DNA of 60,391 bases from CAYVBJ01 sp964415185 (GCA_964415185.1 CAYPZI010000006.1:1-60391), one strand, 5' to 3'. Positions 44,175 through 54,075 are shown, counted from the first letter of the stretch. The notes: generated by a model from the letters alone, not told the origin. Translations and numbers: made by a program.

Positions 44175-45521
44175 ATGTCTGAAAACTCAAAAAAATCACT
44201 GACAGACCTGTTAAAAAACCCATTCAAAAGCTTCTATGACCTATTCTGTGGGGTGGAGAAAGAAGAATGGCCTAAAGTTATCGCAATGGCGATGTTCTTT
44301 TTTCTTGTCATTGCCATCTTCTGGATACTGAAACCACTTAAAAGAGGCCTGTTGGTAAGTTTTTACCAGGATACGCCGCTTCAGTTATTGGGAATGACGC
44401 TTGGAGGTGCCGAAGTTGAGCAGCTTGCCAAGGTGCTTAATATGTTTTTCGCATTTGCAATGGTAGTCGGTTTTACATACTTGTACAAAAAAGTATCCCG
44501 GAAAATGCTGGTAACGATTATCTCAATGCTTTTTTCCGGCTTATTTGTTTTTTATGGGCTGATTTTGCAAACACCGACTCCCGTTGAAGTTTGGTCTTTT
44601 TACATTTTCGGTGACATGTTCAATACAGCTCTTGTAACTCTTTTCTGGGCATTTACAAATGATATTTTCACTTCAGAAGAAGCCAAAAAAGCCTACGGAT
44701 TTGTGGGGCTTGGCGGCATAGTAGGTGGTATTGTAGGTTCAACCTATGTTACTCTTCTTGTTGAACAACTTGGGCGTGATTCGCTTCTCTACATGAGTGT
44801 TGTACCCATGCTGATGATTGTAGGGATTACACTCTACGTTGAAAAAAGAGAAGGTTCCCCCCCGAAAGAGGATGATATTGATAAACCGAAAACCAATGCG
44901 GTAGTTGAAGGGGCGAAACTTGTTTTTTCTTCAAAGTACCTGCTGGCCATTGCCGCCATGCTGGGTATCTATGAAATGGTTTCAAATATTGTTGATTTTC
45001 AGCTTTCTGCTGCCATTGCACTTGGCGTGGAAAGCGGGCTTGAAACAGATTCGTATTTTGGGCTTGTCGGGATGATCACCAATATTGCAGCGGTTTTTGT
45101 TCAGATGTTTTTAACCGGCCTGATTATGATCAATTTTGGTGTTGGCATTGCCCTTCTCCTGCTACCGGTTTCGATAGCCCTTGGATCTGTCGGGTTTTTT
45201 ATCGTGCCGGGCCTTCTGTTTGCTACTATCATGTCGGCTAGTGATAATTCCCTGAATTACTCCATTCAACAATCGGCAAAAGAGGCACTATATACCCCGA
45301 CTTCGAGGGATATAAAGTACAAGGCGAAGGCATTTATCGATATGTTCGTGCAGAGAGGTGCCAAGGCAGTGGCTGTATTTCTGAATATTGGTGTGGCTGT
45401 AGCGTTTGGTGTGGAAAATGTGTTTTGGCTTTCATTGGTTGTTCTGGTATTGGTCGTCTTCTGGATTATGTTAGTTCGTTACATGGGCAGAACATTCAAA
45501 AATTTGGAAAAAGAAGATTAA
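44175..45521 (+). CDS. NTT/TLC-type nucleotide (ATP/ADP) transporter homologue
   Basis: A 448-residue protein with about 12 membrane segments of the ATP/ADP-exchanger (Npt/TLC) family. Supporting motifs: FWILKPLKRGLL near TM1, the FTNDIFTSEEAKKAYG segment, and SIQQSAKEALYTPTSRDIK followed by KYKAKAFIDMFVQR, which keeps the family Lys/Glu/Asp positions. Characterised members swap ATP for ADP or move nucleotides in intracellular bacteria and plastids; homologues in free-living bacteria have no settled role. Its gene is tightly linked with a barrel, a kinase-fold lipoprotein and a phosphatase, suggesting it serves them. Confidence 0.82.
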   Translation: MSENSKKSLTDLLKNPFKSFYDLFCGVEKEEWPKVIAMAMFFFLVIAIFWILKPLKRGLLVSFYQDTPLQLLGMTLGGAEVEQLAKVLNMFFAFAMVVGFTYLYKKVSRKMLVTIISMLFSGLFVFYGLILQTPTPVEVWSFYIFGDMFNTALVTLFWAFTNDIFTSEEAKKAYGFVGLGGIVGGIVGSTYVTLLVEQLGRDSLLYMSVVPMLMIVGITLYVEKREGSPPKEDDIDKPKTNAVVEGAKLVFSSKYLLAIAAMLGIYEMVSNIVDFQLSAAIALGVESGLETDSYFGLVGMITNIAAVFVQMFLTGLIMINFGVGIALLLLPVSIALGSVGFFIVPGLLFATIMSASDNSLNYSIQQSAKEALYTPTSRDIKYKAKAFIDMFVQRGAKAVAVFLNIGVAVAFGVENVFWLSLVVLVLVVFWIMLVRYMGRTFKNLEKED

Positions 45522-45556
45522 TTTATTTATATCTATCATTTTTGTAGTTAAGGAAA

Positions 45557-46726
45557 ATGCTGAAAAACAGATTTAAAATTTTATTTACCGGGCTTTTTGT
45601 GCTTTTCGCAGCATGTACGGCCACAAAACCCTGGGTAAGTGATGAATATGAAAACTGGCGTGAAGAAGCTCCCGATCCGTCTGCTTCCCTCGAACACAGC
45701 CTCTTTTTAATAGGTGATACTGGTGAACCGGTGCTCGATGGCGAAGACCCCGTATTAATTCTTCTTGAAAAAAAACTGAAGGAAGCCGGTGATAACAGCT
45801 CTATCATCTTTTTGGGGGATAACATCTATTCGGATGGACTGGAGCCTGCCCCCGATGATGCAAGAAAAGTGGCTGAAGCCAAATTAACAAAAACACTTTC
45901 TTCCATGCACGATTACGGCGGTAAGGCTTTCTTCGTAGCCGGAAATCACGACTGGTATTCAAATTTTGAAGGATTGCAGCTTCAGGAGGAATTTATAAAC
46001 AGTTATGGCAAGGTTGAAAATATTGGTTTTTATCCCCGGTCAGGTTGTCCCGGACCCGATGAAGTGATTATCAACGATCGTCTCGCCCTTGCTCTTCTGG
46101 ATTCGGAATGGTTCCTGACTGAAGGTGCCCGGGAATATGCAAGAAATGAAAATTGCCGGATTCAAACCACTGACGATGCAATGGTAGAACTTCGCAGGCT
46201 GGCATTCAAACACAAAGATAAAACACTTGTTGTAGCTGTCCATCATCCATTCCATTCAAATGGCAGGCATGGCGGTTATTTTACAGCTAAGCAACATTTT
46301 TTCCCCTTAACGGATATTAATAAAAAGCTTTGGGTGCCGCTTCCCGGTTTGGGCTCTCTTTATGTATTATTGAGAAATCTCGGGGTTTCGGATGAAGATT
46401 TCGGCAGCAAAACCAATAAGGCTTACAGGGAAAATATTATCAATGCGATTGATGATCACCCGAATGCCATAACCGCAGCAGGGCACGACCATAATTTGCA
46501 ATATTTCGAAGTGGAAGGAATCACTCATGTAGTAAGCGGCTCTGGCAGCAAAACATCGAAAGCAAGAAAAGGAAAAAATGCCGGATTTGTGTTTAGCAAT
46601 AAAGGATTTCTTGTTTTAAATTTTTACAATGATGGAACTATTTGGGCCGAATATCTGACACCTGTAAAGCCTTATGCCGGGAATAATCCGATTTTCAGAG
46701 CCAAGGTAAAATCTTCCGCCGAGTAA
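45557..46726 (+). CDS. metallophosphatase lipoprotein, purple-acid-phosphatase type
   Basis: The 389-residue protein has a lipobox FAAC (Cys20) and an intact binuclear metal site: GDTG (D54), GDNIY (D88, N89), GNHDW (N130-D132), HH (H229, H230) and GHDH (H310-H312). This order is that of tartrate-resistant/purple acid phosphatase-like calcineurin-fold enzymes. It should cleave phosphomonoesters outside the inner membrane. It starts 35 nt after the carrier gene, within the same unit. The downstream 1242-residue protein starts with a related domain that has lost two ligand motifs, so this is the active member of the pair. Confidence 0.87.
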   Translation: MLKNRFKILFTGLFVLFAACTATKPWVSDEYENWREEAPDPSASLEHSLFLIGDTGEPVLDGEDPVLILLEKKLKEAGDNSSIIFLGDNIYSDGLEPAPDDARKVAEAKLTKTLSSMHDYGGKAFFVAGNHDWYSNFEGLQLQEEFINSYGKVENIGFYPRSGCPGPDEVIINDRLALALLDSEWFLTEGAREYARNENCRIQTTDDAMVELRRLAFKHKDKTLVVAVHHPFHSNGRHGGYFTAKQHFFPLTDINKKLWVPLPGLGSLYVLLRNLGVSDEDFGSKTNKAYRENIINAIDDHPNAITAAGHDHNLQYFEVEGITHVVSGSGSKTSKARKGKNAGFVFSNKGFLVLNFYNDGTIWAEYLTPVKPYAGNNPIFRAKVKSSAE

Positions 46727-46860
46727 ATAATTCAAACACATATGGATAAAAATTTTTTTTACGCTTAAAACACGGATAAACATTTGAAGTCTGAAAGGGG
46801 ATTACCTGCCTAATACAGGATTTAATGAAATAAAAATTTACTCAGATATATTCTCATTTT

Positions 46861-49800
46861 ATGCACAAAACTCTATTGATATTTATTGTCTTATTGTTCT
46901 ATTCCTGCGCTGCAACAGAACCCTGGCACAGTGAAAAATCCGAAAATTGGAGAGAAAATAAACCGCAACTGGGCGCAAAATTGTCGCACAGGCTTATTCT
47001 TGCCGGAGATATGGGAGACCCGGTTATAGAAGGTGAAGACCCGGTTTTGAATTTAATACAAAGCAGGTTTGGGAATGAATCCAACAGTTCATTGTTCTTT
47101 TTAGGAAATCATATATTTGAAAGCGGGCTTCCGCCCGAAGATGCAACTGGAAGAGAAGAGGCGGAACAAAAACTGAATACAATTCTATCAGCAGCAAATA
47201 AATTTCCTGGTTCCGTATACTTCACTCCGGGAAATAAGGATTGGGAGAACGGATTAAATGGCCTGAAAGCACAACATGAGTTTATTAAAAATGCCGGAAA
47301 TCAAAATGTAAATTATATGCCAAGAGCAGGATGTCCCGGCCCCGAAACGGTAGAAGTAGGAGTTGACGTATTGTTATTGATTGTAGATTCAGAATGGTTT
47401 TTCAGGAGAGACAATGAACAAGTTGCAGCCGAGCTTAATTGTGAAAATCAGACACTTGAAGAAATGGCCCTTGCAATCGAAGAGATTGCAGAGAATCATT
47501 CCGACAAACACATCGTCTATTTGGCACATCATCCTTTTATAAGCCGTGGAAAACATGCCGGTTTCTTTACATGGAAAGAGCATTTTTTTCCATTGACAGA
47601 TGTAGAGGAAGCTCTTTGGTTTCCGATTCCGGTGGCAGGCTCTTTTTATCCGGTTTTGCGTAATATGGGAATCAACAGGCAGGATCTCAGCTCGGCAAGC
47701 TATGACGATTACGAAGATTTCGTGCTGGATTTTCTCAGGGATCATCCGAGCGTCATTGTAGCCGGTGCTCATGACCATGCTTTGCAGTATTTTACGCAGG
47801 ATGGGATACACCATATAGTTAGTGGTTCGGGCTCAAGAACCTCAATAGCCCGCGAGGGGGGAGTTGCGGATTTTGTTTATTCCGGAAAGGGATTTGCTGT
47901 TATCGAATTTTATAATGACGGCTCGGCATGGCTTGAGATGTGGACTGCAGAAGATAAATTTGAAAATGACAATCCGGTGTACAGAACCAAAATTCACGGA
48001 GAGACAAGAATTCTAAATGAGGAGGGTCTTGAACAGGAATTTACTCTGCCCGATTCAATAATTGTCTCAACGGATACGCAATATGATATCGGATCTTTCG
48101 GCAGAACTATTCTGGGTGAACATTATCGTAAATCCTGGATAATGCCCGTAAAATACCCCATTCTTGATTTAAGAAGAACAAAAGGCGGTCTCAAGATAAA
48201 CAGTATGGGAGGCGGGTTGCAGACAACCACTTTTTTCGTTGAAAACAATGATGGCGAGAGGTTTGTTTTGCGGTCGATCCCCAAAGATCCTACCGAAAAC
48301 TTGCCTAAAGTACTCCAGCGGACTTTTATCAGAGATCTGCTTCAGGATCAGATATCCGCCTCGAATCCGTTTGGTCCTTTGATTGTATCGCCCATAGCCA
48401 GTGCAGCCGGTATTTATTATGCCGTACCGGAGGCATATTATTTGCCTGATGACCCCGCTCTTGGCCTGTATAGAGATGAGGGAAAAGAAAAGGCTGTTCT
48501 GCTTGAAGAGTTTGTTGCCCCCCCGTTAATTAAAGAGAGGTTTGGTGATGAGGCAAACGATACAAGAAGTACCGAAGACCTGCTGGAGCATCTGTATGAT
48601 CATCCGAAAGAAAAAATTGATGATAAATGGTTCCTGCGCTCCCGCCTGGTTGATATGATTTTAAACGATTGGGATCGTCATGAAGGGCAGTTTTTCTGGG
48701 CCTCAATAGAACGGGATGACGGCTCAATTACATACAAAGCATTCCCGATTGACAGAGACAATGTAATATTTAAAATGGATGGGGTATTGCCATGGATTGC
48801 AAACAGAAAGTGGGCACTTCGCCAATTCCAGCATTTTGATTATGACATCCGCGATATTGCCGGGATGAACTTTCAGGCGCAGCATCTTGACAGGCGGGTT
48901 CTCGCTGAACTTGAGAAGGAATACTGGATAGAAATTGCAGAGGATTTGCGGGAATCTGTTACGGACGATGCTATAGAACAAGGCGTGAGATATCTGCCTG
49001 GTCCCGTTTACGACCTTCGGGGTGAGGAAATTATCGATAAGTTGAAATCAAGAAGAGATAAGGTTGTGGAGTTTGCGGAACGGTACTACGAATACCTTGC
49101 AAAACAATTGGAAATAGTCGGAACCAGGCAGCCCGACTTGTTTGTAATTGAAGAGGTTGATGGTTCTGAAAACCTTTTGCTTAAACGATACGCAGGGCTT
49201 GAAGAAAACCCGGATCAGCTTGTATTTGAAAGAGCTATTGATCCGGATGAAACGAAACAAGTGCGAATGTACGGTATATCGGGGGATGATCACTTTTTGT
49301 TTAAAAACCGGGAGAAGCTCCCTGTCAAATTTCATATCGTAGGTGGGGAGGGAGAGGCCCGCCTTACTTATGCTAATTTGAACACACGTTCGGCACATAA
49401 TGTGGATGTGCACCCAAAAAAAATAAAAGGCGCCTATTTGAAAAATATAAAAGAGAATATGGGTGAGTTTACTACTGAAGGAATGGAGCAATACGGTTAT
49501 AATTACCAGGAATATGCGTTTGATTTTATTGCACCGGCCTTGCAGTTCAGCCTGAACAAGGATGACGGGGTGTTTTTGGGAGGCGGTTTTTCAGTAACAA
49601 AATATGGATTCAGAAAGTACCCTTATGCACAGCGACACCGGTTTACAAGCTCGGTAGCAACCTCGAAACTATCCTATAATTTTCTTTATGAAGGAGAATT
49701 TACCCATTTGATCGGTGATACCGACCTTTTGATCGATGGGTTGATCCAGTCACCCAATTTCCAGAGAAACTTCTTTGGGCTCGGAAATGAAACCGTAAAA

Positions 49801-50589
49801 GTAGGGAATGACCGCTTTCATGATATCAGGCAGGATGTCTATTCATTGAACCCGATTTTAAGATACAGAATTTTTGCTCAGTCCGAATTTCAATTCGGGC
49901 CAACATTTGAAGTTGTTGATGTACGGGATACTGGCGATAAATTTGCGTCTACTCCTCAAGCCGGTCTCCAACCTGATGATTTTTCAACATTCAAATTTTT
50001 GGGAGTCAAGTCCTCATATACGTACAGCAATGTTATTGATCCAAACTATCCCAGGAATGGGTTCAGTGTAACAGCCGGTGGCCATTTTACTCATAACCTG
50101 GATGATGATGAGCCGCTTTTTAAACTGGATTTGAGTACCAGTTTTTATCACACGATAAAAAATACGGAAATTACTTTTGCCACAAGAGTAGGAGGTGCCA
50201 AAAATTTCGGTAACTTCCGGTTTTTCCAGGCAAATACTCTCGGTGATACCGGCCCTTTCTTTCAATCCAATACCGGCGTTTTTGATCAGGGTAATTTCAG
50301 GGGAGTGCTGCGAGACCGTTTTTCAGGTAAAACGATTTTCTTTCAAAACACGGAAATACGGTCAAAATTGCTTGAGATCAATTCCTATTTTATTCCGGGT
50401 ACGCTTGGGATTTTGGCTTTGGTTGATCATGGGCGGGTCTGGATCCCAAATGAAAGTTCAAATACCTGGCACTATGCATTGGGGGGCGGGCTTTGGTACA
50501 ACTTTTTTGACAGGGTGGTTGTAAGTGTTACCTATGGCAATTCAGATGTAGATGATTCGTTTTCACTTGTATTAGGCTTCTTGTTCTGA
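46861..50589 (+). CDS. pseudo-phosphatase / kinase-fold / Omp85-barrel fusion lipoprotein
   Basis: A 1242-residue protein in three modules. The lipobox is FYSC (Cys16). Residues ~40-360 are a calcineurin-fold phosphatase-like domain related to the 45557 gene product, but GDN is GNH (N83, H84) and GNHD is GNKD (K126), so binuclear metal binding is probably lost; GD (D50), HH (H223, H224) and AHDH (H304, H306) remain. Residues ~440-760 match the kinase-fold lipoprotein at 42461: FFVENNDGERFVLR (R471 at the Lys position), LNDWDRHEGQ (D603, D605), AFPIDRDN (D631). Residues ~880-1242 are an Omp85-type barrel with FRGVLRDRF (R1147, G1148) and a terminal Phe. It is a single-chain counterpart of genes 45557 + 42461 + 41180. 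Confidence 0.8.
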   Translation: MHKTLLIFIVLLFYSCAATEPWHSEKSENWRENKPQLGAKLSHRLILAGDMGDPVIEGEDPVLNLIQSRFGNESNSSLFFLGNHIFESGLPPEDATGREEAEQKLNTILSAANKFPGSVYFTPGNKDWENGLNGLKAQHEFIKNAGNQNVNYMPRAGCPGPETVEVGVDVLLLIVDSEWFFRRDNEQVAAELNCENQTLEEMALAIEEIAENHSDKHIVYLAHHPFISRGKHAGFFTWKEHFFPLTDVEEALWFPIPVAGSFYPVLRNMGINRQDLSSASYDDYEDFVLDFLRDHPSVIVAGAHDHALQYFTQDGIHHIVSGSGSRTSIAREGGVADFVYSGKGFAVIEFYNDGSAWLEMWTAEDKFENDNPVYRTKIHGETRILNEEGLEQEFTLPDSIIVSTDTQYDIGSFGRTILGEHYRKSWIMPVKYPILDLRRTKGGLKINSMGGGLQTTTFFVENNDGERFVLRSIPKDPTENLPKVLQRTFIRDLLQDQISASNPFGPLIVSPIASAAGIYYAVPEAYYLPDDPALGLYRDEGKEKAVLLEEFVAPPLIKERFGDEANDTRSTEDLLEHLYDHPKEKIDDKWFLRSRLVDMILNDWDRHEGQFFWASIERDDGSITYKAFPIDRDNVIFKMDGVLPWIANRKWALRQFQHFDYDIRDIAGMNFQAQHLDRRVLAELEKEYWIEIAEDLRESVTDDAIEQGVRYLPGPVYDLRGEEIIDKLKSRRDKVVEFAERYYEYLAKQLEIVGTRQPDLFVIEEVDGSENLLLKRYAGLEENPDQLVFERAIDPDETKQVRMYGISGDDHFLFKNREKLPVKFHIVGGEGEARLTYANLNTRSAHNVDVHPKKIKGAYLKNIKENMGEFTTEGMEQYGYNYQEYAFDFIAPALQFSLNKDDGVFLGGGFSVTKYGFRKYPYAQRHRFTSSVATSKLSYNFLYEGEFTHLIGDTDLLIDGLIQSPNFQRNFFGLGNETVKVGNDRFHDIRQDVYSLNPILRYRIFAQSEFQFGPTFEVVDVRDTGDKFASTPQAGLQPDDFSTFKFLGVKSSYTYSNVIDPNYPRNGFSVTAGGHFTHNLDDDEPLFKLDLSTSFYHTIKNTEITFATRVGGAKNFGNFRFFQANTLGDTGPFFQSNTGVFDQGNFRGVLRDRFSGKTIFFQNTEIRSKLLEINSYFIPGTLGILALVDHGRVWIPNESSNTWHYALGGGLWYNFFDRVVVSVTYGNSDVDDSFSLVLGFLF

Positions 50590-50658
50590 CAAAGACAGCA
50601 ATTTTTAAAGTCAGTAGATTAATAAATTTCATTCCAAATTGTGTATATTAACAAGCGG

Positions 50659-50693
50659 TGTACTCTCTGACTGCCTCCAGACTTAAGAGTACA
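50659..50693 (+). promoter_or_regulatory. hairpin just upstream of NTT-HEAT start
   Basis: A perfect 8-bp inverted repeat (TGTACTCT at 50659-50666 and AGAGTACA at 50686-50693, 19-nt loop) lies 16 nt before the ATG at 50710. No T-run follows, so it is not a terminator. It could be a 5'-leader structure or an operator. Confidence 0.4.
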
Positions 50694-50709
50694 ATTTTGG
50701 AAGAGTGCT

Positions 50710-53454
50710 ATGATGAATTTTATCAATAAATTTTATGATATCCGGCACGGTGAATGGTTGATGACCACCACCATGTTTTTTATCAATTTTTTGTTGATGG
50801 TGGTTCTCTATTTTCTCAAACCTGCCAGGGACAGCCTTTTTCTTGTAGAACTGGGTGCAGCTCAACTTCCGCTCGTTTTCATTCTTATAGCATTGGTTTC
50901 TATACCTGTTACCAAAATTATCTCAAATCTGGTACAGTCGTACAATAATTTTAAGGTATTTCTATGGACCAATATTATTGTTATCCTGAATTTGCTAATT
51001 ATAAGAGGGTTTTTTTGGATTGATCAAAATTGGGTATATACATTTTTCTATATCTGGGTAAGTATCTACAGCATTTTGATCATTTCTCAGTACTGGGTTT
51101 TTGCGAATGAACTCTATAATACCTCACAGTCAAAAAGGCTTTTCGGCCTTCTGAATCTGGGTGCAATATTAGGAGCAATAGCCGGAAGTCAGTTTTCAAG
51201 TTTAGCTGTATCTGTTTTCAATCTTACTACAGAAAATCTGCTGTATGTTTGTGTTGGCGTATTAGTGGTGGTAATAGCCTTGGTGTTTACGCTAAAGGGA
51301 AAAAGTAAATTTCAAACGTCTCAGGCATTTTACGAGTCCGAATATACCTCTAAAAGCTCCATAGATATTGTACGCAGCATCGTTAAGTCAAAATATCAGT
51401 TTTTGGTTGCGGCAATTATCGGTATAGCGATGCTGGTTTCAACCCTGATTGATTATCAGTTAAAAGCCGTGGCAGCAGATGCATTTCCCGAAAAAGCAAA
51501 TCTTACATCATTTATGGGTTCCTTTTATGCAGGTCTGAGCATTGCTTCCCTGTTTATTCAGCTTCTGTTTTCCAGCAGGATTTTAAGACGCATGGGGGTC
51601 GGTGGTGGTTTGCTGACCCGTCCCGCAGGCCTGATGATCGCATCGATTCTCATGATTTTTGAGCCAGTACTGGCAGTTGCAGTTATTTTAGGAGGATTTG
51701 ATGGTGCTACTCAATATTCCATTGATAAAACAAGCCGGGAAATTCTTTTTTTACCTTTTTCACAAAAGCTGAAAGAGAGAATTAAATTTATAATGGATGT
51801 AGTAATTGACCGGTTTTTCAGGGGTATTGCCGGACTGATACTCCTTGTATTTGTTTTTATCGCTGATTTTACGGTACAGCAAATAGCCTACATCGTTACA
51901 TTTTTTGTAGCTATATGGATATTCCTGGCGTGGAAAGCCAAAAGAGAATATGTAGAACAGTTCAGAAACTCCATTTCGAGACGGTACCTGGATATAGGCG
52001 GAAAGGGTATGGACCTGAATGAACCTGAAACGGTTGAAATTATAAAAAATGGCCTTAAAAGCGATAATATTAATCAGATACACTATATACTCAAACTTCT
52101 TGAAGGCCATAACGTAGAAGCTTTTGTCGATGAACTTAAAAACCTTTTGAAGCATAAAAATAATGAGATCCGCATACAGGCTCTGCGACTACTCAAAAGT
52201 ATCACTGACAAAAATTTTATAAAAGAAATTATTGAGTTGCTTGACGAAAAAGATACTGAATTGCGACTTGAATCCATACACTATATCTGCATGCAATCCG
52301 AAGGTAACCCGGAGCAGATACTAATGGATTACCTGAAAAGCGATTCGGCAGATTACCGGGCCGCTGCTTTGGGCTGTATCAGTAAACACGGTCAAGGCCA
52401 GGATCACAAAATGATTGATGATGATACAATTGAATCAATCATCAATAAAAAAGATAAAAATGTAAATCTCGCCCGGGCACAGGTTGCCCAGGTTTTAAGA
52501 TATATTGGAGGTGAAAAAGCCCGGAAGTATCTGCCGGTGCTCTTAAATGATCCGTCACCTGCCGTTCGAAAAGAGGCAATTAAGAGCATGGGTGAGGTGA
52601 AAGACGAGGCTTTTATTCCTCTGTTAATTCAAAATTTGAATGATAAAAACTATGGACTTGAAGCAAGAAACGCACTCGCCTCCTATGGTGAAAAGTACAT
52701 AAATCTCATCAGTTCATATTATCATAGTGGTGATTTTTCTACTGAAATTTGCAAAATTCTTCCGAAAGTGTTGGGAAATATGAACTGGCAGAAATCTGTT
52801 TACAAGCTTATGGAAATGCTTGTGACTGAAAAAAATCCGTCACAACGTCTCTATTTGCTTAAATCTCTGAACAAACTTAGAAGTTCAGACAAGAATTTCA
52901 AATTCGATGAGGAAATTATTCGTGAGCAAATTTACAGTGAATTAAAAAACTTTTATACCTTTAATACAATTTTATACAGGCTTCCTTCAAGAAAACAGTT
53001 TAGTTTACTTCAAAAGGCTCTTCATGAAAGAATTGATCAAATTAAAGAACATATTTTCAGATTGCTCGGCCTTATTTACAATCCCAAGGATATGTATGGT
53101 GCTTATTTGGGACTGCAAAGTATAAGCGAGGAAAACCGGGCTACATCAATTGAATTTCTCGATAATATTCTTGAAGGGGATTTAAAGAGAGACCTTATGC
53201 CGATGATTGATCCTGTTTCACTCGAAGATAACGTCAAAAAGGGCAGTGAATATTTTGGAATAAATGTAATATCATACACTGAAGGAATGCTGCTTTTGCT
53301 GAACGGCGATGACGACTGGCTCAAAACCTGCGCTATTTATGGCGTAACGGCGCAATGCCCGGATGAACTTAAGGAATACGTAAACAAATCGACAGATGAT
53401 GAAAACCCGGTTGTAAAGGAAACGGCAAGGCTTGTAACAGAACGGTTTGAGTGA
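50710..53454 (+). CDS. NTT-like membrane transporter with C-terminal HEAT repeats
   Basis: The first ~410 residues form about 12 membrane segments related to the 44175 transporter (FLKPARDSLFLVEL; YWVFANELYNTSQSKRLFG). The cytosolic C-terminal ~500 residues contain HEAT/PBS-lyase-like alpha repeats (NEIRIQALRLLKSI; PSPAVRKEAIKSMGEV; EARNALASYG). The third and fourth charged family positions are less well kept than in the 44175 gene (KLKERIKFIMDV in place of the KYKAKAFID segment), so nucleotide exchange is uncertain. NTT-HEAT proteins with or without a cNMP-binding domain exist in free-living bacteria. Here the cNMP-fold gene is separate, starting 3 nt downstream. Start: ATG at 50710. Confidence 0.82.
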   Translation: MMNFINKFYDIRHGEWLMTTTMFFINFLLMVVLYFLKPARDSLFLVELGAAQLPLVFILIALVSIPVTKIISNLVQSYNNFKVFLWTNIIVILNLLIIRGFFWIDQNWVYTFFYIWVSIYSILIISQYWVFANELYNTSQSKRLFGLLNLGAILGAIAGSQFSSLAVSVFNLTTENLLYVCVGVLVVVIALVFTLKGKSKFQTSQAFYESEYTSKSSIDIVRSIVKSKYQFLVAAIIGIAMLVSTLIDYQLKAVAADAFPEKANLTSFMGSFYAGLSIASLFIQLLFSSRILRRMGVGGGLLTRPAGLMIASILMIFEPVLAVAVILGGFDGATQYSIDKTSREILFLPFSQKLKERIKFIMDVVIDRFFRGIAGLILLVFVFIADFTVQQIAYIVTFFVAIWIFLAWKAKREYVEQFRNSISRRYLDIGGKGMDLNEPETVEIIKNGLKSDNINQIHYILKLLEGHNVEAFVDELKNLLKHKNNEIRIQALRLLKSITDKNFIKEIIELLDEKDTELRLESIHYICMQSEGNPEQILMDYLKSDSADYRAAALGCISKHGQGQDHKMIDDDTIESIINKKDKNVNLARAQVAQVLRYIGGEKARKYLPVLLNDPSPAVRKEAIKSMGEVKDEAFIPLLIQNLNDKNYGLEARNALASYGEKYINLISSYYHSGDFSTEICKILPKVLGNMNWQKSVYKLMEMLVTEKNPSQRLYLLKSLNKLRSSDKNFKFDEEIIREQIYSELKNFYTFNTILYRLPSRKQFSLLQKALHERIDQIKEHIFRLLGLIYNPKDMYGAYLGLQSISEENRATSIEFLDNILEGDLKRDLMPMIDPVSLEDNVKKGSEYFGINVISYTEGMLLLLNGDDDWLKTCAIYGVTAQCPDELKEYVNKSTDDENPVVKETARLVTERFE

Positions 53455-53457
53455 GGA

Positions 53458-53865
53458 ATGACCACCATAATAGAAAAAGTATCGAATCTGCAGGCTTTAA
53501 ACTTATTCAGTGAATTCCCATCTGAAGATTTGACTCACATTGCCTCTATCGCAATGTACATGAAATTTCAGAAAGGAGATGTTTTATTCAGTGAAAACGA
53601 AGAATCTGACTCTCTTTTCCTGCTTCTTGAAGGGATGGTAAAAATGATGAAAAATGACCAGTTTGTTTATGATATTCACAAAGGTGAGGCAGCAGGTACA
53701 TTTGGGTTTTTTAACCAGGAAACACGGCTTTTTACAGCCATATGTAAAACAAATTCATGTTTTTTGGTTTTGTATAGTACCCAATTCTTCGACCTGATGG
53801 AACAAAGAGTTCAAATAGCCCAGCATATTTTGAAGTATCTCCTGAAATCAGCAGTCCATGTTTAA
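53458..53865 (+). CDS. cyclic-nucleotide-binding-fold (CRP-like) protein, no DNA-binding domain
   Basis: The 135-residue protein is a single cNMP-binding-type beta-roll: LFSEFPSEDLTHIA, KGDVLFSENEESDSLFLLLEG, then GTFGFFNQETRLFTA. The phosphate-cassette Glu of true cAMP binders is Thr here, while the Arg is kept. It has no HTH. Its gene starts 3 nt after the HEAT-repeat transporter, so it probably binds that protein's cytosolic part, as a fused domain does in related proteins (inference). Confidence 0.82.
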   Translation: MTTIIEKVSNLQALNLFSEFPSEDLTHIASIAMYMKFQKGDVLFSENEESDSLFLLLEGMVKMMKNDQFVYDIHKGEAAGTFGFFNQETRLFTAICKTNSCFLVLYSTQFFDLMEQRVQIAQHILKYLLKSAVHV

Positions 53866-54075
53866 ACTGTTTTTCGGGCGTTAATCCGTATGGAAAATTG
53901 AATTAATAAATGTCATAAAATTAGTACAATCGTAACTGTTCGTTACAAATTTGATTTCAAAATAACTTAAGTTCCCGTACGGATATTTTCAGGTAATCAA
54001 AAGCCAACTGTTTGGTCCGTAGTTTAACAGTTAAATTTTAAAATTTAATAACAGGAAGCAATAAATAGAGACCGA

